A DNA stretch of 17,535 nucleotides from Clostridiales bacterium. GTDB taxonomy: Bacteria > Bacillota > Clostridia > Lachnospirales > JAITVM01. The notes beneath the pieces were generated by a model. The model saw only the letters and a program-made list of their open reading frames with translations. It ran no database searches and was not told the origin of the DNA. The stretch is taken from the NCBI GenBank assembly GCA_031285815.1, contig JAITVM010000143.1:1-17535 (forward strand), in the 5' to 3' direction. Position 1 is the stretch's first letter. The number at the start of each line of letters is the position of its first letter. Positions 7,317 to 14,578 of the stretch are shown piece after piece. The position numbers were made by a program, and so were the translations under genes.

Positions 7317-8161
7317 TCCCCGCGCCTCCTAAGCCCCAGTATCTGTCTAGTTTCTTCCGGTGTTGCCACTTCCTTGCCGAACTCATGAATAGTGCGTTTG
7401 GTCCGCTCAACGAATTCCACATTGGATTTAGCCAGTACACCTTTGGAATAAAGAATGTTATCTTCCATTCCTACTCGGACATTGCCGCCAAGTGCAAGTG
7501 CCGCATAGAGGATCGGCAGATGCCCTTTGCCAATTCCCAGAGCACTCCAGGTGGAGCCTTCCGGAATCAAATTCTTTAAATAAACCAGATTCTCCACAGT
7601 TGCTGGCATGCCGCCAGCCGCCCCCAGAACGAACTGAAAATGCAGTGGTGCCTTTAATACGCCTTTCTTTAGATAATATAAAGCATTATAGATCATCCCC
7701 ACATCAAAGATCTCGATCTCCGGCTTGACATTCACCTCTTGCATCTTAAGTCCAAGCTTTTCTAAGAACTTAGGGCTGTTTTCAAACACAGTGCTGTGCT
7801 GCCAGTTCATAGACCCGCAGTCATAGGAAGCCATCTCTGGCTTAAGCAGGCTGAATGGTTTCATCCGCACCTCATCATCCAGGCCAATACCGCCGGAAGT
7901 GGTCAGGTTAAGGACAATATCACAATCCTTCTTCGCTCTGAGAAGTTCCATGGTTTCTCTGAATTTTTCATAATCCATGGAAGCATTGTCATTGTCATCC
8001 CGTACATGGATATGAGCCATTGAGGCACCGGCCTGCCAGCAGGCATAGATCTCCTGGGCGATTTCTGTTGGCTTCAGCGGCACATAAGGGGTATTCTCCT
8101 TTTTCGGCCAGGCACCAGTAGTTGCTACGGTTAAAATCACTTTATTACTCAGATCACTCAT
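7313..8161 (-). CDS. BKACE-family beta-keto acid cleavage enzyme; probable triacetate acetoacetate-lyase
   Basis: This 282-residue protein of the DUF849/BKACE family condenses a beta-keto acid with acetyl-CoA, giving acetoacetate and a new acyl-CoA. I start it at ATG 8161 (MSDLSNKVILT), which has GGAGGG 7 bases upstream and lies one base after the preceding stop; the frame also extends to 8218 without support. Zn ligands are visible in AHIHVRD (His50, His52) and in VRVGMED (Glu233), with the catalytic-type Arg229 and Asp234. GSMNW and LTTSGG are also family-typical. In the proposed pathway the substrate is 3,5-dioxohexanoate (triacetate) and the products are acetoacetate and acetoacetyl-CoA. 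Family membership is firm; the substrate is inferred from neighbours. Other BKACEs act on 3-keto-5-aminohexanoate or dehydrocarnitine. Confidence 0.9.
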   Translation of the reverse strand: MSDLSNKVILTVATTGAWPKKENTPYVPLKPTEIAQEIYACWQAGASMAHIHVRDDNDNASMDYEKFRETMELLRAKKDCDIVLNLTTSGGIGLDDEVRMKPFSLLKPEMASYDCGSMNWQHSTVFENSPKFLEKLGLKMQEVNVKPEIEIFDVGMIYNALYYLKKGVLKAPLHFQFVLGAAGGMPATVENLVYLKNLIPEGSTWSALGIGKGHLPILYAALALGGNVRVGMEDNILYSKGVLAKSNVEFVERTKRTIHEFGKEVATPEETRQILGLRRRGE

Positions 8162-8162
8162 A

Positions 8163-9098
8163 TTAAAACCCTCCGTACGGATACTCTCTGTCCGGCACAT
8201 CATTAATATCATCTTCATCGATCTCGGCTACGCAGCGGACCATCGAACCGTCACCCATGTACCAGCGAAGCGGGAAACAGAAGAAACGGAAGCGTTTGCC
8301 GGATACTTTATCCAGGTTGCCGCCCAGGTTCTCGACACCGACAATACCATGCCCCAGCATTTCTTTATGGCATGGTTCCCAGGTTCCCCAGCAGCCGATG
8401 GCTTCTAGTTCTCCGAATTTCTCTTCATAGGCTTTCTGTCCATGCAGCTTGATATATAAACCCTTATCAAATTCAGCATAAGCTTCCTCACCGAATTTCT
8501 CAATGTATTCCTCGGTGATCGGACGGCCGGAGGCCCCCAGTAAATTCATTTTGGTCATACCATTGTTGCCCATGGCCGTATGTAGCGGATGGTCAAGAGC
8601 CTGCATATCCATTGCCACGCATTTTACTTTATGTTTCACAAACCATTTGCCGGCTTCCACTCCGGTTCCGCAGGAATAATGATAATAATCTTTACTATCG
8701 TCAAATTCACGGTGCATGCCGGTATTTAGGCAGACCACCATACCTTCCAGCTCTTCCGGCCTGATTCCCGCACGTTTGCAAGCATCATCCAGGTGTTTAC
8801 CGGTGATCAGCCCCCATTTCTCAATCTGAATCTCCAGGCAGACCGCATCGCCAGTATAAGCATCTACAGGCATTTGATGGGTATAACGTGCCCTCTTGCC
8901 GTCAAATTCCTTCTCCATTACGTGACGGGGTGCGTCGCAGTGGGTTCCGGTATGCATGGTGCAACCAACATACTGGGTTAATACGCCGCCTTTTGCCAGG
9001 CCGTGCTTGCTGTCAATCACCGGTTTGTCAAAGTAAGGCCAACGTGGAATATCTGCGCTGAATGGATGCGTCAAATCTACAAAAATTTTCTTACCCAT
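8163..9098 (-). CDS. Cyclase-family metal hydrolase; probable dihydrophloroglucinol cyclohydrolase
   Basis: The 311-residue protein belongs to the PF04199 cyclase family (kynurenine formamidase, isatin hydrolase). The metal-binding signature HTGTHCDAPRH is at residues 49-59, giving His49, His53, Asp55 and His59; the DLTHPFSADIP opening is also characteristic. At 311 residues it is longer than kynurenine formamidases (about 210), with an added C-terminal section (GHGIVGVENLGGNLDKVSGK and onward). These enzymes hydrolyse a C-N or C-C bond in a cyclic or acyl substrate with Mn or Zn. Between a reductase and a BKACE, the expected reaction is hydrolytic opening of the dihydrophloroglucinol ring to 3-hydroxy-5-oxohexanoate. 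That specificity is inference from context. The RBS is a moderate GGGGG about 10 bases before ATG. Confidence 0.85.
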   Translation of the reverse strand: MGKKIFVDLTHPFSADIPRWPYFDKPVIDSKHGLAKGGVLTQYVGCTMHTGTHCDAPRHVMEKEFDGKRARYTHQMPVDAYTGDAVCLEIQIEKWGLITGKHLDDACKRAGIRPEELEGMVVCLNTGMHREFDDSKDYYHYSCGTGVEAGKWFVKHKVKCVAMDMQALDHPLHTAMGNNGMTKMNLLGASGRPITEEYIEKFGEEAYAEFDKGLYIKLHGQKAYEEKFGELEAIGCWGTWEPCHKEMLGHGIVGVENLGGNLDKVSGKRFRFFCFPLRWYMGDGSMVRCVAEIDEDDINDVPDREYPYGGF

Positions 9099-9151
9099 AA
9101 TTGTAAAACCCCCATTTTTTACTTAGTTTTATTTTATTGGTATTACCTTAC

Positions 9152-9940
9152 TTAATTTGCCCAGTAACCGCCATCAGTCGCAACATTGGCTCCAGTCATA
9201 AAGTCACTTGCTTTTGAAGCCAAGAAAAGGCATGGACCCACGAAATCTTCTGGCTCACCCAGGCGGCCGACCGGCAACCGCTTCAGGAAGTTTTGATATA
9301 CGGCACTTTCCGGGTCAAACATCCACTCGGTCAGATCGGAACGAAAAACAGTTGGGTTAATGGTATTGACATTAATTTTATATTTTGCCGTCCATTCACA
9401 AGCTAGTGACTGGGCCATCAGGTCAATACCACCTTTAGCAGTGCAATAACCGGTGTAATTGGCCATGCCCATCTTAGAACGGGCCGAAGAAACCAGAATT
9501 ACCTTACCGCCCTTTCCCTGTTCGACCATCTTAGCCCCGACATATTTGCAGAACAGCCAGGTACCTTGAACATCAGAATCCATAATCTGCTTCCACATCG
9601 ACAGCTCCTGTTCGAGGATCGGCTGCGGCTTGTTATAACCGGCTGCTGTCACCAATACATTGATCTCACCAAATTTGGCGACAGTATCATTCACAACCTT
9701 GATGACATCCTCCTCCACTGCTGGGTCGCCAGTAGAATAATCACATTCAATTCCTTCTGCGGCTAGTTCCTCACACAGTTTTTTACAGGTTTCTTCCTTA
9801 CGGCCGGTCACCATCACCTTCATCCCGGCCAGGCCGTAACCTTTACAGACTGCCCTGCCCAGAGCCCCTGTCGCTCCGGTCACCAATGCTACTTTACCGG
9901 ATACATCAAATAAATCCCCCATAAATTCCTTTGTTACCAT
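9152..9940 (-). CDS. SDR-family oxidoreductase; probable phloroglucinol reductase
   Basis: This is a classical short-chain dehydrogenase of 262 residues. The cofactor loop is TGATGALG (21-28). Arg47 just after beta-2 (VTGRK) suggests NADPH. Catalytic Ser152, Tyr165 and Lys169 are present (VSSARSK...YCTAK). Two positions are unusual: NNAG is replaced by TAAG (98-101), and the Asn of the usual NLxG tetrad position is Asp123 (SDVQG). The C-terminal [13 protein letters not shown] is typical of the gluconate-5-dehydrogenase-like branch. Phloroglucinol reductase, which makes dihydrophloroglucinol from phloroglucinol with NADPH, is an SDR, and the neighbours fit that role. AGGAGG lies 10 bases before ATG. 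Substrate assignment is inferred. Confidence 0.85.
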   Translation of the reverse strand: MVTKEFMGDLFDVSGKVALVTGATGALGRAVCKGYGLAGMKVMVTGRKEETCKKLCEELAAEGIECDYSTGDPAVEEDVIKVVNDTVAKFGEINVLVTAAGYNKPQPILEQELSMWKQIMDSDVQGTWLFCKYVGAKMVEQGKGGKVILVSSARSKMGMANYTGYCTAKGGIDLMAQSLACEWTAKYKINVNTINPTVFRSDLTEWMFDPESAVYQNFLKRLPVGRLGEPEDFVGPCLFLASKASDFMTGANVATDGGYWAN

Positions 9941-9994
9941 TGTGCTGACTCCTCCTTTTCTATATCCATTTTTCTGCCCGAAATCGCCTAAGCT

Positions 9995-10342
9995 TTATTG
10001 CGGATAATTGATAATTACTAGCATCGTTGCTGGGCTGTTTGACTCATTGACCAGGTCGCGCCCTTCGTTCGGTGAAAATGAAATGCTCTCATTTTTATGA
10101 ATTACATATTTGGTTCCGGCTTTGTCAATTACTGTCATCTCGCCTTCCAGTACATAGTAGACCTTTTCCAGCGGATTGTCTTCGTAAGCATATTCGGCTC
10201 CGCCGCCAGGTAGAAACGTTGACAAACCGACCCAGAATTTTTCAGCACCGGTTTCTTCCTTTCCATGAATCCGCATTGCGGTCATCCCAAAATGGCCTGG
10301 GGCATCATAAGCCTTCAGCTCTTCAAGTGTCCTTTTTACCAT
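9995..10342 (-). CDS. Small single-domain cupin lacking canonical metal-binding histidines
   Basis: This 115-residue protein is one cupin barrel. Motif 1 is recognisable as PGGGAEYAYEDNPLEKVYYVLEGEM, but the usual H-x-H pair is occupied by E-Y-A-Y. Motif 2 reads SFSPNEGRDLVN, with Asp where the His is expected. It keeps the fold signatures (VYYVLEGE, SPNEG) without the standard metal ligands, so a metal-independent binding, tautomerase or sensing role is more likely than dioxygenase chemistry. AAGGAGGG precedes the ATG. It sits inside the catabolic operon between the hydroxyacid dehydrogenase and the SDR, so it probably acts on a pathway intermediate. No specific reaction can be assigned. Confidence 0.8.
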   Translation of the reverse strand: MVKRTLEELKAYDAPGHFGMTAMRIHGKEETGAEKFWVGLSTFLPGGGAEYAYEDNPLEKVYYVLEGEMTVIDKAGTKYVIHKNESISFSPNEGRDLVNESNSPATMLVIINYPQ

Positions 10343-10366
10343 ATTGCTGTCCCTCCTTTATTTTCT

Positions 10367-10393
10367 GCCCGCCATTATTATGCGGGCGTTTTT
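10367..10393. repeat. Intercistronic hairpin between the dehydrogenase and cupin genes
   Basis: GCCCGC (10367-10372) and GCGGGC (10382-10387) form a 6-bp GC stem with a 9-base loop, just after the upstream stop codon. In the operon (minus) direction no U-tract follows, so it is more likely an mRNA stabiliser or partial attenuator. In the plus direction GTTTTT follows and it would behave as a terminator of antisense transcription. Confidence 0.55.
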
Positions 10394-10394
10394 C

Positions 10395-11339
10395 CTAATC
10401 ATATTGTTTGCTTACCTGAAGCTGCTTTAGCAAGCGTCTATTAAATTGATTCAAAATTTCCTGCTTCTGCCCTTCGGGGTAATTAAAGAAGCCTTCCCCT
10501 GATTTAAACCCTAGTTTGCCTTCTTTGACCTTTTCACGCAACAGGGGGCTTGCCTGAGGGGAACGGTCCATGGCCGCCAGTAAGTTATCACCGACTATAC
10601 ACCAAATATCTAGGCCGCCAAAATCAGCTACTTCCAGTTGCCCGGTGGTAGCATACCGGAATGCCGGCCCATACTTTAAGGCAGTATCAATATCTTTGGC
10701 ATCTGCCGCCCCCATTTCCATCAGAGAAAATACTTCCCTGGCAACACCCTGCTGAATCCGGTTGGCCAACAGGCCTGGGATATCTTTTAACACCTTGGCT
10801 GGCCGTTTTTCGATAGAACGGTAAAGAGCCTCAACTTCCAGATAGGTTTCTTCTGGCATATTACCGAAACAAGAAAGCTCCACAAGCGGAATCAGATGGG
10901 CTGGATTATACCAATGGCAAACCATTGTTCTGGCTTTATCTGCAATACCCATCTTTGCTGTCAAATCGGAAAAGGCGATGCTTGACGTATTGCTGGCAAT
11001 AACCGTTTCTGCCGGGCAGGATTCAATTAAATTGTCAAATAGCCCCTGCTTTAGGTCCAGCCGCTCCGGTATGGCTTCGATCACATAATCAGCATCCTGT
11101 ACGGCCGGCTTGAGATCTGCGTAGATAGCGATTCTGTCTAATGCCGCTTCACTCCCGGTTGCATCCATTACACCTTCTTCGCACAGGAAAGCATATTGGT
11201 TTTTAATTTTTTCTTTACAAGTATTACGAACCTCTTCAAAACTCTCATATACCGAAACCGGATAACCGAACCGGGCAAAGCACCCCGCAATTGCATGCCC
11301 CATGGTGCCGGCCCCTATCACTGCAATCTTCTTGATCAT
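10395..11339 (-). CDS. 3-hydroxyacyl-CoA dehydrogenase-like enzyme; probable 3-hydroxy-5-oxohexanoate dehydrogenase
   Basis: This 314-residue protein has the full two-domain fold of 3-hydroxybutyryl-CoA dehydrogenase. Its NAD loop is GAGTMG (9-14), with the acidic VYES after beta-2 favouring NAD. Catalytic Ser119 (SNTSS), His142, Glu154 and Asn193 (PGLLANR) are all visible. The catalytic loop reads CHWYNPAHLIPLVEL rather than the H(F/W)xNPxxxMxLVE form common in CoA-ester enzymes, and is closer to carnitine dehydrogenase or lambda-crystallin types that use free hydroxyacids. In this operon the fitting reaction is oxidation of 3-hydroxy-5-oxohexanoate to 3,5-dioxohexanoate, feeding the BKACE enzyme. 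A true hydroxybutyryl-CoA role is the alternative. AAGGAG lies 6 bases before ATG. Confidence 0.85.
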   Translation of the reverse strand: MIKKIAVIGAGTMGHAIAGCFARFGYPVSVYESFEEVRNTCKEKIKNQYAFLCEEGVMDATGSEAALDRIAIYADLKPAVQDADYVIEAIPERLDLKQGLFDNLIESCPAETVIASNTSSIAFSDLTAKMGIADKARTMVCHWYNPAHLIPLVELSCFGNMPEETYLEVEALYRSIEKRPAKVLKDIPGLLANRIQQGVAREVFSLMEMGAADAKDIDTALKYGPAFRYATTGQLEVADFGGLDIWCIVGDNLLAAMDRSPQASPLLREKVKEGKLGFKSGEGFFNYPEGQKQEILNQFNRRLLKQLQVSKQYD

Positions 11340-11366
11340 AAAGGACTCCTTCTATCTTTCTATAGA

Positions 11367-12662
11367 TTATTTTTTATTATTGCTTCCGGCATTTGCAGCC
11401 TGCCAATCTTTGTTAAACCTATGTTCGTCAATTAAAAGCACCAGCAACACATCAACTGCGGCCACTCCAGCAAAGACCAGATAGGCACTGCGTAAATTAC
11501 CGGTCAGGTTCAAAACAACGCCATTAACTGCAAAACAAAGTGCAGTAATCAGCCCCTGAATCGGAAAAATAACGCTGTTTACCTTATCAAATTCGTGCCG
11601 CCCAAAGATCGAAGCCGGAAGGGATGTTGTAAAGTTTGCCGAACCGCCGATTCCCATTCCGATCATAAAGATGGACAAATAGATTCCCACTTTAGTCTCG
11701 CTGGCATTGGCCAGCAAAGCCACCATATACCAGAGTCCAAACAAAATCATCATCTTTTTGGTGCCGATCTTATCATCAAGGACACCTACCAGCCAAGAAC
11801 CGGCCACTCCTATACAAGCAATCACGGTCATCAATGAGATAGCCTGGTTCTGAGTAAAACCAAGAGATATATTACGGACAACTAGCTGGCTCATAACCCC
11901 TACCGAACAAATTTGAAAAAAACCGGTGGTGATTGCTGCCAACCATAACTCTTTGGTTTTCAGCAAGCCTTGGACTGTCCAGGTTTCCTTGCCAGTACCC
12001 TTTCCCGTAAAATATTCTGTCTGGTAGACTTCATCAGAGACATTATCCGGATTCATATTCCTCTCGCCAGGCGTATTCCTGATAAAGAAAAATCCTAAAA
12101 CCCCCAAAACAATTGATGCCACAGCCGGAACCATCACTCCGCGGTCGACCCCAAAGCTGCCGACCAGCCAGGTAATAATCGGAACATAAAATGCCGATGC
12201 CAAGTTACGTCCCATGGTGGTATATCCCATTACTACCCCCTTTTTCTTCGGAAACCACTGTGCCACCAGCGTGCCGCCAGCAATATACCCCGCTGACATA
12301 ATCCCGCCTACAACAAAACACATAGCAACTGTGTATAACAACACACTGTTGGCATTGCCGATACAGATATATCCGATTCCAGCAACAACTGTAAATATCG
12401 CCGATGTCAAACGCGCACCGATCACACGGTTAATCTGGCCGATAATTATAAAAAAAACTACTCCGACGATTCCCGCCACCGAGTTCATATTCAGGATCGT
12501 CCCCGGTAATACCCCAAGCTTCTCGGCCACTGCCGGAGCTGTTATATTTGAACCGTCATTGACAAACCCCACATAAAACCAAAACATTAACAAACAATAA
12601 AGTATTGTACCCCATCCATACTTGCCGAACTTTATAATTGAATTTTTATTCCCTGTATCCAT
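11367..12662 (-). CDS. MFS transporter, likely importer for the operon's substrate
   Basis: This is a 431-residue major facilitator with about 12 hydrophobic segments. The two MFS motif-A loops are visible: GQINRVIGARLTS between helices 2 and 3, and GVLDDKIGTKKMM between helices 8 and 9. A hydrophilic central loop (NTPGERNMNPDNVSDEVYQ) separates the halves. The C-terminus (EHRFNKDWQAANAGSNNKK) is cytoplasmic in character. The overall look is of an organic-anion or aromatic-compound MFS protein of the OxlT-like type. GGTAGGAG lies 6 bases before ATG. It is the second gene of the operon, 27 bases ahead of the dehydrogenase, which makes uptake of phloroglucinol or a related phenol plausible. The substrate is inferred. 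Confidence 0.85.
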   Translation of the reverse strand: MDTGNKNSIIKFGKYGWGTILYCLLMFWFYVGFVNDGSNITAPAVAEKLGVLPGTILNMNSVAGIVGVVFFIIIGQINRVIGARLTSAIFTVVAGIGYICIGNANSVLLYTVAMCFVVGGIMSAGYIAGGTLVAQWFPKKKGVVMGYTTMGRNLASAFYVPIITWLVGSFGVDRGVMVPAVASIVLGVLGFFFIRNTPGERNMNPDNVSDEVYQTEYFTGKGTGKETWTVQGLLKTKELWLAAITTGFFQICSVGVMSQLVVRNISLGFTQNQAISLMTVIACIGVAGSWLVGVLDDKIGTKKMMILFGLWYMVALLANASETKVGIYLSIFMIGMGIGGSANFTTSLPASIFGRHEFDKVNSVIFPIQGLITALCFAVNGVVLNLTGNLRSAYLVFAGVAAVDVLLVLLIDEHRFNKDWQAANAGSNNKK

Positions 12663-12718
12663 AGTTTTCTCCTACCTGCGCATATTGCCAGCACTTTTAA
12701 TGTCATTTTACTTGCCTG

Positions 12719-13378
12719 TTAGCCCTCGTTTGGGCTATAACAAAACTTCTCTATTCCCGGCAACCACCATTTCTGTAGCCGCTTCATCACCTTTCCGACT
12801 AGCAAAGCACTCAGTACGGTGCCTTCCCGGATCCCCTGTAATTCCCCCAGAAACACAAGCGATAAGATTATCCCCAATCCTACAACTGCACAGTCGGTAA
12901 CTATCTTAACCTCGTGAAACTGCATTTTTTTAAAGATCTTCTGTGACATTGCTTTGGTCAGCCCCTCCATCGGCATATTCATCAGATTGACGCTAAGATA
13001 TAAAAACACGCCGATGGAAACCAAAACAATACTGACCGCCAGCATCACAAGCCGCCCGGCATATGTCGGCAAAGCAAAATCTCCCAACACCCATTTTGAC
13101 AGGTCAACAAAATATCCGAAGGCTGTAGAGCATAAAATCTGGAACAGGCTGAACCACTGAAACTCTTTTCGGAGTATGATTGCCTGAGCTAATATGTAAA
13201 CCAGAAAAACAACAATAACGCAGTAACCCAGTTCTTCCCCGGAGATCAAGCTGATTACATAAGGCAAAGAATTTACCGGTGAGACACCGAGGTTGGAATT
13301 AACCGAAACCGCTACCCCAAATGCCAGTACCCACAGCCCCAGTGTATAAACGAAAATGCGCCGAACAAACTTGTTCAC
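12719..13378 (-). CDS. YczE/YyaS/YitT-like integral membrane protein
   Basis: This 219-residue protein has about five transmembrane segments and the signatures of the YczE/YyaS group: an RRIFVYTLGLWVLAFGVAVS start, NSNLGVSPVNSLPYVIS, an FGYFVDLSKW helix end, and NLMNMPMEGL. YczE-type proteins occur widely in Bacillota and their biochemical role is not established. It begins with GTG, with GAGGGG 5 bases upstream. It is the first gene of the long minus-strand operon, 56 bases before the MFS gene and divergent from the LysR gene, so it should share the catabolic promoter. It could assist transport or membrane handling of the substrate, but nothing in the sequence shows this. Confidence 0.8.
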   Translation of the reverse strand: MNKFVRRIFVYTLGLWVLAFGVAVSVNSNLGVSPVNSLPYVISLISGEELGYCVIVVFLVYILAQAIILRKEFQWFSLFQILCSTAFGYFVDLSKWVLGDFALPTYAGRLVMLAVSIVLVSIGVFLYLSVNLMNMPMEGLTKAMSQKIFKKMQFHEVKIVTDCAVVGLGIILSLVFLGELQGIREGTVLSALLVGKVMKRLQKWWLPGIEKFCYSPNEG

Positions 13379-13637
13379 TTATCCCCCTCACTTCCTTCTG
13401 AATGTAATGATCCAAAACAACACATTGCAATTACACTTTTAGTCATTTTGCATAATATTTATTTGATTTTTAATAATAAATTGTATCTTTAGTTTAACAT
13501 GTTTCCTTCTTCTTGAGAAATTCATAATCATCATTACAGTAATTACATTTTTTCTTCTAACGACTTTTTCCCAAGATTATGGTATGATTATTATAACTTT
13601 ACGTGAATAATGAATAAATTCGGTCAGGAGGTTTTAC
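13379..13637. promoter_or_regulatory. Divergent control region between the operon and the LysR gene
   Basis: This AT-rich stretch carries four copies of TGTAAT or its complement: TGTAAT at 13403-13408 and ATTACA at 13430-13435, 13533-13538 and 13542-13547. The last two are spaced by 9 bases and create the dyad ATTAC-A-GTAAT (13533-13543) overlapping GTAATTAC (13539-13546). Such clustered dyads suit LysR tetramer binding. The LysR-side promoter has an extended -10, TGGTATGAT (TATGAT at 13583-13588), with a weak -35. An 11-bp direct repeat, TTTACGTGAAT, occurs at 13598-13608 and again over the LysR start at 13633-13643. No clear operon promoter was found on the minus strand. Confidence 0.5.
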
Positions 13638-14546
13638 GTGAATCTTTTTCAACTGGAATATTTTATTACTCTTGCTGAAACACTGAGTTATACCAAGGCC
13701 TCACAAAGGCTGCACATCTCCCAGCCTACCTTAAGCAAGCTGATCATCAATCTCGAGCACTCCATCGGATCACAGCTTTTTATCCGCAGCAAACGGGATG
13801 TTAAGTTAACTTCAACCGGGAAAGTATTTTATCATGAAATAAAAAAAACGCTGAATTCTTATGAATCAGCCGTTCAGAAAGTAAAAGATATGGAAAGCGG
13901 AACCACCGGAATTATCAATGTGGGGCTACTTGGTACTGCTTTAGTTCACCATTTTCCCCGGATCATGAAATTATATCACAGCCGCTATCCGACGATCATG
14001 GTGAATCCACTTGATTATACTTATAACAAAATTATTGAAACACTGAATTCCGGCGAGATCGATGTTGCTCTCCTGCCAGACTTTGAAATCGGCAAGCCTC
14101 CGCAAATCCTGAAAAAAAACGTATTTACCGATTACATGTGCGTAGTTACCCACCAGGACCACAAATTTTCCAATTTGAAATCCGTTTCCATGGCAATGAT
14201 CAAAGACGAGCCCCTGATCAATATGGACCCACGCTTTTCCCGCACCGACCACAACCTGATCAATCATATCTACCAGCAGGAAGGTTATTTCCCCAATACG
14301 GTTTATGAAGCCAGTTCACTGCTTAGCATGATGCTGATGGTCGACTGCCAGATCGGGGTCACGGTCCTGGCGAGCCACATGCGTCAGTTTGCCAACGATA
14401 CCCTGCGGTTTATTCCGATCACCGGCTTCGAAGAATACTTCCGGGTTGCATGTATCTATAAAAGCGTGGCCAACGATTATATCAATACGCTGCTGGGCGT
14501 AATTGATGAATACTCGGAGAATAACCGGGGCACCCCCGGCCCCTAG
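13638..14546 (+). CDS. LysR-family transcriptional regulator, likely regulator of the catabolic operon
   Basis: This 302-residue LysR protein starts at GTG with AGGAGG 7 bases upstream. The winged helix-turn-helix occupies residues 1-60 (FQLEYFITLAETLSYTKASQ, then RLHISQPTLSKLIINLEH, then SQLFIRSKRDVKLTSTG). The effector-binding domain begins at about residue 91 (GIINVGLLGTALVHHFP) and runs to about 290. It is divergent from the long operon and shares its control region, the classic arrangement for a LysR activator that senses the pathway substrate or an intermediate. The C-terminus ends in an unusual NNRGTPGP coded by GC-rich DNA that continues into the gap downstream, so the original stop may have been altered at a rearrangement point. 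Confidence 0.92.
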   Translation: MNLFQLEYFITLAETLSYTKASQRLHISQPTLSKLIINLEHSIGSQLFIRSKRDVKLTSTGKVFYHEIKKTLNSYESAVQKVKDMESGTTGIINVGLLGTALVHHFPRIMKLYHSRYPTIMVNPLDYTYNKIIETLNSGEIDVALLPDFEIGKPPQILKKNVFTDYMCVVTHQDHKFSNLKSVSMAMIKDEPLINMDPRFSRTDHNLINHIYQQEGYFPNTVYEASSLLSMMLMVDCQIGVTVLASHMRQFANDTLRFIPITGFEEYFRVACIYKSVANDYINTLLGVIDEYSENNRGTPGP

Positions 14547-14578
14547 TACATCGTTTCACGTGCCCACGGTGCAAGCAA

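Noticed and set aside
8162..8218. 19-residue N-terminal extension of the BKACE enzyme
   Set aside because: It overlaps the upstream hydrolase gene and has no SD site. The internal ATG at 8161 has GGAGGG and matches usual BKACE N-termini.
13603..13617. Leader micro-ORF GTG AAT AAT GAA TAA before the LysR gene
   Set aside because: There is no Shine-Dalgarno sequence before it and it has only four codons; it more likely reflects the TTTACGTGAAT direct repeat.
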